Part shown: in pieces, positions 26,751 through 34,758 of the stretch
Layout of the letters: each line of letters opens with the position of its first letter
How positions within the stretch are numbered: the stretch's first letter is position 1
Origin: Hymenobacter tibetensis
Lineage (GTDB): Bacteria; Bacteroidota; Bacteroidia; Cytophagales; Hymenobacteraceae
Assembly (NCBI RefSeq): GCF_022827545.1
Contig: NZ_CP094669.1
Location: 5,635,001-5,699,000 of the forward strand
Length of the DNA: 64,000 bases
Direction: 5' to 3'
Notes under the pieces: generated by a model
The model's database searches: none
Told to the model about the DNA's origin: nothing
What the model saw: the letters and a program-made list of their open reading frames with translations, nothing else
Position numbers and translations under genes: made by a program

Positions 26751-29700
26751 ATGTTGTTGCCTTCCGCCGCTGTACCTTCTGTTTGCTGCTACTGCGGCGT
26801 GGGCTGTGGGGTACTGGTTAAGCCGGAAAAGAACGGCGACGTATCGGTGGTAGGCAACCCCGACTACCCCGTCAACCGCGGCGCGCTGTGCAGCAAGGGC
26901 CTCAACCTGCACTACACCGTCAATGACCGGAGCGACCGGCTGCTGTACCCGCAGATGCGCTACAGCAAAAGCCGCCCGCTTCAGCGCGTAAGCTGGGACG
27001 AAGCGCTAGCGCGCACGGCAGCCGTATTCAAAACCTTTATTGCGCAGCACGGACCTGAATCGGTGGCCTTTTATGCCTCGGGGCAGTGCCTGACCGAAGA
27101 GTATTACGTGCTCAACAAGCTGATGAAAGGCTTCATCGGCAGCAACAACCTCGACACCAATTCGCGTCTGTGCATGAGCAGCGCGGTGGTCGGCTACAAA
27201 ATGGCTCTGGGCGAAGACAGCGTACCAGTATGCTACGACGACATTGAACTTGCTGACTGCCTGCTGGTAACCGGCGCCAACCCCGCTTGGTGCCACCCTA
27301 TTTTGTGGCGCCGCGTGGAAGCGCACAAAGCCGCTAACCCCGACACCAAGATTATCGTCGTTGATCCGCGCGTGACGGATACCTGCGCCTTGGCCGACGT
27401 GCATTTGCAGCTGATTCCGGGTACCGACGTGGTATTGAACCAAGCCCTGGCGCGGGCCCTAATAGAAAACGGCGACATCGACCTCTCATTCATCGAGCAG
27501 CACGCCGACGGCTTCGAGGAGTATCAGCGCCTGGTGTTCGAGCGTACTGTGGCGGAAGCGGCGCAGCTGTGCGGAGTGCCGGAAACTGATATTCGGCTGG
27601 CGGCCCGCTACATCGGGGCGGCCAAAGGCTTCGTTTCAATGTGGACCATGGGCCTCAACCAAAGCGTGGTAGGCGTGGATAAGAACCTGAGCTTGTTGAA
27701 TCTGCACCTGATTACGGGGCAGATTGGCAAGCCTGGTGCGGGCCCTCTTTCCCTCACCGGCCAGCCCAACGCCATGGGCGGGCGCGAAGTGGGGGGCCTG
27801 TCCAACCTGCTGCCGGCTCACCGCAACCTCGCCAACCCCGCGCACCGCGCCGAAGTACAGCAGTTTTGGGGTAGTGGCCCCTTGGCCGACAAGCCTGGCT
27901 TCACGGCTACCGAGATGTTTGAGGCGCTGGAAGACGGGCGCCTGAAAGCTATTTGGATACTCTGTACCAACCCGCTCACCAGCTTGCCCAACGTACGGCA
28001 AGCCGAAGCAGCTCTGGCCAAAGCCAAGTTTGTCGTGGTGCAAGACATCAGCAACAAGCCCGAAACCCTGGCCTATGCCGACGTGGTACTGCCCGCCGCT
28101 GCTTGGGCGGAAAAAGAGGGCACCATGACGAATTCGGAACGGCGCATCAGCTACTTGCCTCGGGTGGTAGCTGCTCCCGGCGAAGCCCTGCCCGATGCCG
28201 AAATCATCTGCCGTTTTGCCCAGGCCATGGGGTTTGCCGGCTTCGACTATGCCAGCCCCGAGGCCATCTACCAGGAGCATACCCGCCTGACGGCCGGCAC
28301 CACGCTTGATATTTCTGGGCTCAACTACTCTATTCTGCGCGAGTTAGGCTCGGTGCAGTGGCCCTACCGCGCCGGCCAGACTGCCCCCGGTACTCCCCGC
28401 CTCTTCACCGACCAGCAGTTCTACACCCCGTCCGGCCGGGCCATGATTCATCCGGTGGCCGCCGTGTTCCGCAGCGAAGTACCCGACGAGGCGTTCCCCT
28501 TCATTCTGACCACCGGCCGCATCCGGGACCAGTGGCACACCATGACCAAAACTGGGAAAGTCAGCAAGCTCAAGCAGCACCTGCCGCAGGCTTTCCTGGA
28601 GTTGCACCCGCAAGACGCCGCCGCTCTGGCAGTGGAAGAAGGCGACCTGGTGACGGTAGAGTCGCGGCGCGGGAGCGTGCGGGTGGCCGCGCGCCTGAGC
28701 AGTGGCATCCGGTCGGGGGTGGTGTTTTTGCCCATGCACTGGGGCAAGCAACTGGGCTCCGACCTGCACCGCGCCAACAACGTCACGTCAGGCGCAGTGG
28801 ACCCCATTTCCAAAGAGCCCGACTTCAAGTTTTGCGCGGTACAGCTAACCAAGTACCGCAAGCCCAAGCAGCGCATTGTAGTGGTAGGTGCGGGCGCGGG
28901 CGCGTATGGCTTTGTGAAAGCGTACCGCCAGCTGAAGCAGGACGACGACATCACCATCTTCAGCAAAGAAGACCTGCCCTTCTACAACCGCGTGATGCTG
29001 CCCGACTACATCAGCGGCCACCAGGATTGGGCGCAGCTCGTGAAGATGCGCGACGAAGAAGAGCCCACTTATAATATCTCGCTGCTGCGTGGGGTGAGCG
29101 TGGAATCGGTAAACCGGGCCGAAAAGTACGTGGTGGATTCTCGTGGCCAGCGCACCCCCTACGATGTGCTGATTTTGGCTACGGGCAGCCGCGCGGCCGT
29201 GCCCCGCAACGTGCCCACCCTACCCGGCATCTTCACGATGCGCAGCCGCACCGACGCCGACGAATTCAAAAGCCACCTGCCCGCTCAAGCGCATGTGGTG
29301 ATAGTGGGCGGCGGGTTGCTGGGGCTGGAGATGGCGGCTTCCCTGCGCGAAGTGGGCACTAAGATCTCGATTATCCAGCGTACCTCCCGCTTCCTCGACC
29401 GGCAGCTCGACCCCTTAGGCAGCCAGCTGCTCCAAGACGAAATGCGCGACCAAGGCTGCGACCTGTACTTCAACGACGAAGTGGAGCTGTACTACGGCCG
29501 CGCCCGCCTCACCGGCGTGGGCCTGAAAAGTGGCCGCCGCCTGGAATGCGACGCCCTGATTCTGGCCATCGGGACGGTGCCCAACCTGGAACTGGCCCGC
29601 GAGTGTGGCCTGGAGTGTCGGCGCGGCGTGGTGGTCAATGAGCGGCTCGAAACCAGTGACACGAGTGTTTTTGCGCTGGGCGAAATTGCTGAATTTCAAG

Positions 29701-30263
29701 GTGTACTCTACGGCATTACGGCCGCCGCCGAGCAGCAAGCGGCCGTGGTGGCGCGCTACCTCAGCGGCGACGTGGGCAGCCACTACCACGGCAGCACGTT
29801 CATGAACATCATCAAGATTCATGGCTTCGACTTGTGCAGCATTGGCCTGCCCGAATGCCCTGCTACCGGGGGCTACGAGGAAATTGTGTTCATCGACAAA
29901 GCCCAGCGCTACTACAAGAAGTGCATCATTCACCAAGACCGGCTGGTAGGCGCCATCCTGATTGGCGACAAAAACGAAATGCAGGAGTTCCGGGCCCTGA
30001 TTGCTAACAAAACCGAACTCAGCGACAAACGCTTGCGCCTGCTGCGTAGCGGCCAGCCCGCCGTACCGGTGCTAGGCAAGCTGGTGTGCAGCTGCAACAA
30101 CGTGGGCGCCGACAACCTACGCCATGCCATTGCCGCCGGGTGCGAAACCCTGCCGGCGCTATGCGCCAGCACGGGCGCGGGTACGGGCTGCGGCTCGTGC
30201 CGCCCCGAGGTCCAACGCATTCTGGCGGCTGAACTGGCGGTGCTGGCCCCCGTCATCACCTAA
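26751..30263 (+). CDS. nasA: Assimilatory nitrate reductase fused to NirB-like flavoprotein and [2Fe-2S] domain
   Basis: A 1170-residue fusion. Residues 1 to about 700 are a molybdopterin oxidoreductase of the NasA/NapA type: the N-terminal [4Fe-4S] motif C12-x2-C15-x3-C19, with the fourth Cys in GALCSKG; SNNLDTNSRLCMSSAV carrying a Cys suited to bind Mo; and a C-terminal molybdopterin-dinucleotide domain (LTTGRIRDQWHTMTKTG). From about 709 to 1105 a second module begins (RIVVVGAGAGAYGFVKAY) with two dinucleotide folds, like NirB's FAD/NAD part. Residues about 1110-1165 are a BFD-like [2Fe-2S] domain (LVCSCNNVGADN ... GTGCGSC). Electrons from NAD(P)H can thus reach the Mo site within one chain, replacing a separate NasB/NasC. 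It follows narK by 41 nt. Confidence 0.93.
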   Translation: MLLPSAAVPSVCCYCGVGCGVLVKPEKNGDVSVVGNPDYPVNRGALCSKGLNLHYTVNDRSDRLLYPQMRYSKSRPLQRVSWDEALARTAAVFKTFIAQHGPESVAFYASGQCLTEEYYVLNKLMKGFIGSNNLDTNSRLCMSSAVVGYKMALGEDSVPVCYDDIELADCLLVTGANPAWCHPILWRRVEAHKAANPDTKIIVVDPRVTDTCALADVHLQLIPGTDVVLNQALARALIENGDIDLSFIEQHADGFEEYQRLVFERTVAEAAQLCGVPETDIRLAARYIGAAKGFVSMWTMGLNQSVVGVDKNLSLLNLHLITGQIGKPGAGPLSLTGQPNAMGGREVGGLSNLLPAHRNLANPAHRAEVQQFWGSGPLADKPGFTATEMFEALEDGRLKAIWILCTNPLTSLPNVRQAEAALAKAKFVVVQDISNKPETLAYADVVLPAAAWAEKEGTMTNSERRISYLPRVVAAPGEALPDAEIICRFAQAMGFAGFDYASPEAIYQEHTRLTAGTTLDISGLNYSILRELGSVQWPYRAGQTAPGTPRLFTDQQFYTPSGRAMIHPVAAVFRSEVPDEAFPFILTTGRIRDQWHTMTKTGKVSKLKQHLPQAFLELHPQDAAALAVEEGDLVTVESRRGSVRVAARLSSGIRSGVVFLPMHWGKQLGSDLHRANNVTSGAVDPISKEPDFKFCAVQLTKYRKPKQRIVVVGAGAGAYGFVKAYRQLKQDDDITIFSKEDLPFYNRVMLPDYISGHQDWAQLVKMRDEEEPTYNISLLRGVSVESVNRAEKYVVDSRGQRTPYDVLILATGSRAAVPRNVPTLPGIFTMRSRTDADEFKSHLPAQAHVVIVGGGLLGLEMAASLREVGTKISIIQRTSRFLDRQLDPLGSQLLQDEMRDQGCDLYFNDEVELYYGRARLTGVGLKSGRRLECDALILAIGTVPNLELARECGLECRRGVVVNERLETSDTSVFALGEIAEFQGVLYGITAAAEQQAAVVARYLSGDVGSHYHGSTFMNIIKIHGFDLCSIGLPECPATGGYEEIVFIDKAQRYYKKCIIHQDRLVGAILIGDKNEMQEFRALIANKTELSDKRLRLLRSGQPAVPVLGKLVCSCNNVGADNLRHAIAAGCETLPALCASTGAGTGCGSCRPEVQRILAAELAVLAPVIT

Positions 30264-30307
30264 ACTACCCGCTGGCAATAGCCGCCTCACTTGCTTGTGC
30301 TTATTTT

Positions 30308-31807
30308 ATGACGCCCTCTGACTCCTCGCTTTCCATCGTCGCTGTGAACCTGCCGGGCGGTATTGTGCCGACCGGCGACCTGCTGGCCGTGCTGGCTGCG
30401 GCGGAGGCTGCCGGGATTGAGCACGTGCAACTGGGGCACCGTCAGCAGTTGTTGTTGGCGGTGGAGCCTGCCCGGCGCCGGGCGCTGCTGCAAGCCCTGG
30501 CAGCGGCCGGGGTGCTGGCCGAACCCGACCCCGAGGCCCACCCCAACATCGTCAGCTCCTATGTGGGCGAAGACGTGTTTTACAATGCGCCCTGGTTGCG
30601 GGAAGGGGTCTACAAGGATATTTTGGATTTGTTTGACTACCGGCCCCGCCTGAAAATCAACCTCGTAGACAGCCGTCAGACCTTCGTGCCGTTCTTTACG
30701 GGCCACCTGAATTTCATTGCTGCCGATACCAGTAACTACTGGCACCTCTACCTGCGCTTCCCCCGCACGGGCACCCTCTACGCCTGGCCTCACCTAGTGT
30801 ACTCCGAGGATGTGGCCGTGCTAAGTGCCGCCGTAGAGCGCGTGCTGCTAGCCGACCCGAAACAGTTTACGGACCCCACCACGGCCGGCGAACGGCTGCA
30901 CGCCCTAGTAAGTGCCGCGCAGCCCTTGGGGCCGCGGGTGGTGGCCGGGCCGCTGGCCTTGCCGGCCTTTATGCTCCCCTACTACGAAGGCTTCAACCGC
31001 AGCGGGCAACAGTTGTGGCTGGGCATCTATCGGCGCAACGAGCTGTTTGCCGTGGCTTTTTTGCAGGATTTGGGCCGGGTGTGCTTGCAAACCCGAGTAG
31101 GCCAGCTCTGCACCACGCCCTGGAAATCGTTGATAGTGAAAGGCATAGACCCCACCGACCGGGTGCTTTGGGACGCTGTGCTGTGTCGGCACCGCATCAA
31201 TGTACGGCACGCGGCCAACGAGCTGAACTGGCAGGTGGAAGACAGTTGCCCGCAAGGGGTGGCACTCAAGCACGAGCTAGTGCGCTACCTCAACGAGGAA
31301 GATGTGCGCACGTATCAGCTTTGCTTTGCCATCAAAACCCGGCCGCAAACCGGCTTGTTCTGTTCCATTGTGGTGCGCACCCAGGTGGAGCGCGCCAGTG
31401 AGCAGTACGAGATTCTGCACACCCGCGACTTCAACCCCAACTCCCGCGACTTCGTGCTGTTCCGCCAGCACGTGCGCCGCGACCGGCTAGGCTGGTACTT
31501 GGCCGAGCTTTGCCACCAGTTCTACGCCCAAGTAGGTGCCACTCTTGAACCCGCGGCCCCCGACACATTCCCCTCACCGCTTCCCGAGCATCCGGCCACC
31601 GTGGCCCCTCGCCTGCCTCGGTGCCGCCACTGCCTAACGGTGTACGACGTGGTGTACGGCGACCCAGCCCAGGCAGTAGCCGCCGGCACTCCCTGGGACA
31701 CGCTGCCCGACTATCACTGCCCGACGTGCGAAGCACCCGCTGCTGATTTCGAGTGGTGGGAAGAACCGATTACTGCCGGAAAGGAAACCCACGGGGCACT
31801 CACCTGA
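30308..31807 (+). CDS. Sulfite/nitrite-reductase-like protein with C-terminal rubredoxin domain
   Basis: A 499-residue protein. The N-terminal part (VNLPGGIVPTGDLLAVLAAAEAAG, then VQLGHRQQLLLAV) resembles the ferredoxin-like half domain of sulfite and nitrite reductases. The middle part (about 80-420) continues in a similar style, but I see no C-x5-C plus C-x3-C siroheme/[4Fe-4S] ligand set, so it is probably not a reductase itself. Residues about 437-485 form a rubredoxin: CRHC and CPTC pairs either side of TPWDTLPDYHCP, giving a Cys4 iron site. The gene lies 44 nt after the nitrate reductase and 44 nt before the siroheme dehydrogenase. Electron delivery to the nitrate or nitrite reductase is the natural inference; no biochemical role is established to my knowledge. 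Confidence 0.85.
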   Translation: MTPSDSSLSIVAVNLPGGIVPTGDLLAVLAAAEAAGIEHVQLGHRQQLLLAVEPARRRALLQALAAAGVLAEPDPEAHPNIVSSYVGEDVFYNAPWLREGVYKDILDLFDYRPRLKINLVDSRQTFVPFFTGHLNFIAADTSNYWHLYLRFPRTGTLYAWPHLVYSEDVAVLSAAVERVLLADPKQFTDPTTAGERLHALVSAAQPLGPRVVAGPLALPAFMLPYYEGFNRSGQQLWLGIYRRNELFAVAFLQDLGRVCLQTRVGQLCTTPWKSLIVKGIDPTDRVLWDAVLCRHRINVRHAANELNWQVEDSCPQGVALKHELVRYLNEEDVRTYQLCFAIKTRPQTGLFCSIVVRTQVERASEQYEILHTRDFNPNSRDFVLFRQHVRRDRLGWYLAELCHQFYAQVGATLEPAAPDTFPSPLPEHPATVAPRLPRCRHCLTVYDVVYGDPAQAVAAGTPWDTLPDYHCPTCEAPAADFEWWEEPITAGKETHGALT

Positions 31808-31851
31808 GTACTACCTGTAGTCGTTTTTTCTCCCTTATTCTTCCCAGCCTG

Positions 31852-32565
31852 ATGTCTACCCTACCCATCGCCAACCCCCTCTTTCCGGTTTTTCTGAAGC
31901 TAGAGCAGCTTCGGGTGCTACTAGTAGGCGGCGGCAATGTGGGCCTCGAAAAGCTAACGGCTATTCTGCGCAGTAGCCCCGCCACCACCGTCACGGTGGT
32001 CAGCATCACATTTCTGCCGGAGCTGCGGGAGCTAGCCGCCCGGCACCCGGCCGTACAGCTGCACCAACAAGCGTACAACGATACGTTTCTGGACGACGCC
32101 GACGTGGTATTTGCCGCCACCGACGACCCCGCCCTGCACCGCCGCATCAAGGAAGCGGCCCGCACCCGCCGCCTGCTGGTGAACGTGGCCGATACCCCGC
32201 CGCTCTGCGACTTTTATTTGTCATCGGTCGTGCAGAAAGGTGCTTTGAAAGTGGCTGTATCCACCAACGGGCAGTCGCCGACGGTGGCCAAGCGGCTGCG
32301 GGCCGTCTTGGAAGAAGCCCTACCCGACGAGCTAGATGCCGTGCTGCAAAAGATGCCCGCTATTCGGCAGCAGCTAGCCGGCGACTTCGCCGAAAAAGTC
32401 CGGACCCTGAACGCCGTGACGGCTGGGCTGGCGGGTGGCCCCGGCTATGAAGCGCCCGCAACCCGGTGTTGGCGGCGCGTGGCCCTGGGAGCCCTGCTGG
32501 CCGCTGGCGCCTTAGCTGCGGCACGCTTCCTGCCGGCGCCGGAAGCTCGAAAAAACATCGAATAA
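31852..32565 (+). CDS. Precorrin-2 dehydrogenase / sirohydrochlorin synthesis (CysG N-domain type)
   Basis: A 237-residue protein that oxidises precorrin-2 to sirohydrochlorin with NAD, and may also chelate iron to give siroheme for NirB. The Rossmann motif VLLVGGGNVGLEKL near the N-terminus, then VFAATDDPALHRRIKEAA, VNVADTPPLCDFYLSSVV and VSTNGQSPTVAKRLR, are diagnostic. It lacks the methyltransferase half found in CysG, which is the next gene. Unusually, the C-terminus carries a hydrophobic stretch (RVALGALLAAGALAAARFL) that could be a membrane anchor. ATG 31852 fits the family start better than an upstream in-frame extension overlapping the preceding gene. Confidence 0.9.
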   Translation: MSTLPIANPLFPVFLKLEQLRVLLVGGGNVGLEKLTAILRSSPATTVTVVSITFLPELRELAARHPAVQLHQQAYNDTFLDDADVVFAATDDPALHRRIKEAARTRRLLVNVADTPPLCDFYLSSVVQKGALKVAVSTNGQSPTVAKRLRAVLEEALPDELDAVLQKMPAIRQQLAGDFAEKVRTLNAVTAGLAGGPGYEAPATRCWRRVALGALLAAGALAAARFLPAPEARKNIE

Positions 32566-32587
32566 CCCTGATAACGCTACCGTGAGT

Positions 32588-33379
32588 ATGGCTGACATTG
32601 TGCCGGAGTTGTATGTGGTAGGTGCCGGCCCCGGCGACCCAGAGTTGCTGACGATGAAGGCCTATAAGGTGCTGCAAACCGCGGCCGTTATCCTATATGA
32701 TAACCTCGCCAACCAGGAACTACTAGCGCTGGCCCCCGCCGCCTGCGAGTGTATCTACGTGGGCAAAAAGCCCTACGGCGACTACACGCCCCAGGAAACC
32801 ATCCACGAGCTTATTGTGGAAAAGGCACTGGCGCGGGGCCGCGTGATTCGCCTGAAAGGTGGCGACCCATTCATCTTCGGGCGCGGGTTTGAGGAGGTGT
32901 TGTTTGCCCGCGCCCATGGCATTGCTACCCACTACATTCCGGGCATTTCCAGCATGCAGGCCGTTGGCTTCGAAGACATTCCGCTTACGCACCGGGTGGT
33001 GAGCGAAGGCGTCTGGATGCTGACAGGCACCAAAAAAGACGGCAGCCTATCCGCCGACCTCCGGCTGGCCATGCAAAGCAACTCCACGGTGGTGGTGTAC
33101 ATGGGGCTCAAGAAAGCGGCGGAAATTGCGGCCACCTACTGCGAGATGGGCAAAGGCGACACGCCCGCCGCCATCATTCAGCACGTATCATTGCCCCACC
33201 GGAAACTAGCCGTGGGGCCGGTGCGGCAGCTGCCCGAACTAGTGGCCTCCCACGGCATCACCTACCCGGCACTCCTGGTGATTGGTGGCGTGGTAGCGCT
33301 GGGCCACAGTGCAGTGTGCGGCAAGCAGAACGCTACTACGCCAGCGCCTTGGCTATCAGCGCTTGTGCATCAGGCGTAA
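32588..33379 (+). CDS. cobA: Uroporphyrinogen-III C-methyltransferase
   Basis: A 263-residue SAM enzyme making precorrin-2, the first step towards siroheme. VVGAGPGDPELLTMKAYKVL, VIRLKGGDPFIFGRGFEE and YIPGISSMQA are the family signatures. ATG 32588 is used; GTG 32582, two codons earlier, is possible. It directly follows the dehydrogenase gene by 22 nt, so the two steps of siroheme synthesis are coupled to nitrite reductase. Its last 44 nt overlap the convergent DUF4202 gene. Confidence 0.95.
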   Translation: MADIVPELYVVGAGPGDPELLTMKAYKVLQTAAVILYDNLANQELLALAPAACECIYVGKKPYGDYTPQETIHELIVEKALARGRVIRLKGGDPFIFGRGFEEVLFARAHGIATHYIPGISSMQAVGFEDIPLTHRVVSEGVWMLTGTKKDGSLSADLRLAMQSNSTVVVYMGLKKAAEIAATYCEMGKGDTPAAIIQHVSLPHRKLAVGPVRQLPELVASHGITYPALLVIGGVVALGHSAVCGKQNATTPAPWLSALVHQA

Positions 33380-33929
33380 GGGGCAGCTGCAATGCCAGCT
33401 CGTGGCCGCGTGGGGTCATCTTGCCCCAGGTTTTCTGTACGATGTCTATTACCTTCTCTTCAGGGTGCTGGCGGGCGAAATCCAGGAAGTAGTGCTCTAG
33501 AAACACCAGACAAATCACGTCTTCCAGCAGTTGCATATCCGGGTCGCGGGTGAGCTGCTGCTTCTGCAAGAGGGCCTGCACGCGGGCAATGGTCGGCGGG
33601 TCGTAGCTCACCTCGGCGAGTAGCTGCCCGGCCACCTCGGCGTGATATTTTTTGAGCGTATTGCGCCATTGATGGTAGCCCACCCGGTCCATGGGGAAGC
33701 TCTGGCGCGGAATAGACCAGCGCCGGATGTGCTGGCAGCGTGCGGCCAAGTGTACGGTTTCAGGGGCCTCGGGCGCAACGCGGGTCAGGCAGGCGCTCAT
33801 GCGGTGGCCATAGAGCAACTCTTTCGGCCAGGTCTGGCCTGTGGCGTCGGCTTCCTGGTTGGGGTCTTCGGCGTTGGCCGCGTCAAACTTTTCGAGGGCT
33901 GCCTGGAAGTGGGGAGAAAACGAACTCAT
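33336..33929 (-). CDS. DUF4202 family protein
   Basis: A 197-residue soluble protein starting at ATG 33929 (MSSFSPHFQAALEKFDAANAEDPN). Conserved-looking stretches are KELLYGHRMSACLTR, AARCQHIRRWSIPRQSFPM, YHQWRNTLKKYHAEV and FLEHYFLDFA. They include several His and Asp residues, which suggests a metal-dependent HD-like or other hydrolase fold, though that is not proven. DUF4202 has no assigned function that I know of. It is the only minus-strand gene in the nitrate locus: its 3' end overlaps cobA by 44 nt and its 5' end is divergent from the HPP gene. This placement suggests a role tied to nitrogen or siroheme metabolism, or control of the locus. Confidence 0.8.
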   Translation of the reverse strand: MSSFSPHFQAALEKFDAANAEDPNQEADATGQTWPKELLYGHRMSACLTRVAPEAPETVHLAARCQHIRRWSIPRQSFPMDRVGYHQWRNTLKKYHAEVAGQLLAEVSYDPPTIARVQALLQKQQLTRDPDMQLLEDVICLVFLEHYFLDFARQHPEEKVIDIVQKTWGKMTPRGHELALQLPLTPDAQALIAKALA

Positions 33930-34085
33930 ACAGGGAAGAACGCAAAAATCAGCCAATCTAAGCGGGGCTGCGCAACTAAGGTATGGGTAAACCACCCCCT
34001 TCTTGCCGGCGCGGGTGCTGAAATCTTGCTCGGTAGTGGTCATCTTTGCCTGCGAATACCCGTAGCGCCCACCCGATTTTCAAGC

Positions 34086-34670
34086 ATGCGAACCAGACTG
34101 CGCAGACACGCCCGCCGCATCAAGGTCATTGTCTACCAAGAAACGTTATTCGATTACAAGGAACACTTCTGGACCTTTTTAGGCGCTTTTGTGGGCATTG
34201 CCTTGGTGGGTTTGATGAACCGTTATCGGCTGCCCGCCACCGATGCTCCCTTGCTGATTGGCTCGTTCGGTGCGTCTTCAGTCCTGATTTACGGGGTCAT
34301 CAACAGCCCCTTGGCCCAGCCCCGCAACCTGCTTGGCGGCCACGTACTAAGCGCCATCATTGGCGTGACTATGCAGCGCTGGATTCCGCACGAGATGTGG
34401 CTGTCGGGGGCGCTGGCGGTGTCGCTTTCCATCGTGGGTATGCAGGTCACCAAAACGCTGCATCCGCCGGGCGGTGCCACCGCCCTTATTGCCATTATTG
34501 GCTCTCCGCAACTTAAGGCGCTCGGCTACTGGTATGTACTGACGCCGGTGCTAACGGGCGTGCTGGTGCTGTTGGGAGTAGCCTTGCTATTCAACAATAT
34601 CACAACAACACGCCGCTACCCGGCCAACAAGAATTGGTACCGTTTCTGGCTGCGAAAATACGAAGGCTAA
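34086..34670 (+). CDS. HPP family membrane protein, candidate nitrite transporter
   Basis: A 194-residue integral membrane protein starting at ATG 34086 with a basic N-terminus (MRTRLRRHARRIKVIV). It has about four hydrophobic helices and the family's HPP motif in TLHPPGGATALIAIIG. A related motif, FGASSVLIYGVINSPLAQPRNLLGG, is also present. HPP proteins include nitrite transporters of chloroplasts and cyanobacteria, so at the end of a nitrate/nitrite locus it probably moves nitrite. The gene is divergent from the DUF4202 gene with 156 nt between the starts. Confidence 0.88.
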   Translation: MRTRLRRHARRIKVIVYQETLFDYKEHFWTFLGAFVGIALVGLMNRYRLPATDAPLLIGSFGASSVLIYGVINSPLAQPRNLLGGHVLSAIIGVTMQRWIPHEMWLSGALAVSLSIVGMQVTKTLHPPGGATALIAIIGSPQLKALGYWYVLTPVLTGVLVLLGVALLFNNITTTRRYPANKNWYRFWLRKYEG

Positions 34671-34758
34671 GCGCTAAAGGCACGACGGGCACAGTTACTA
34701 ATGGTTTGATATTAAATACATTACCTTAGCTACAGCGCCTTTCACACCCCTCTGTGCC

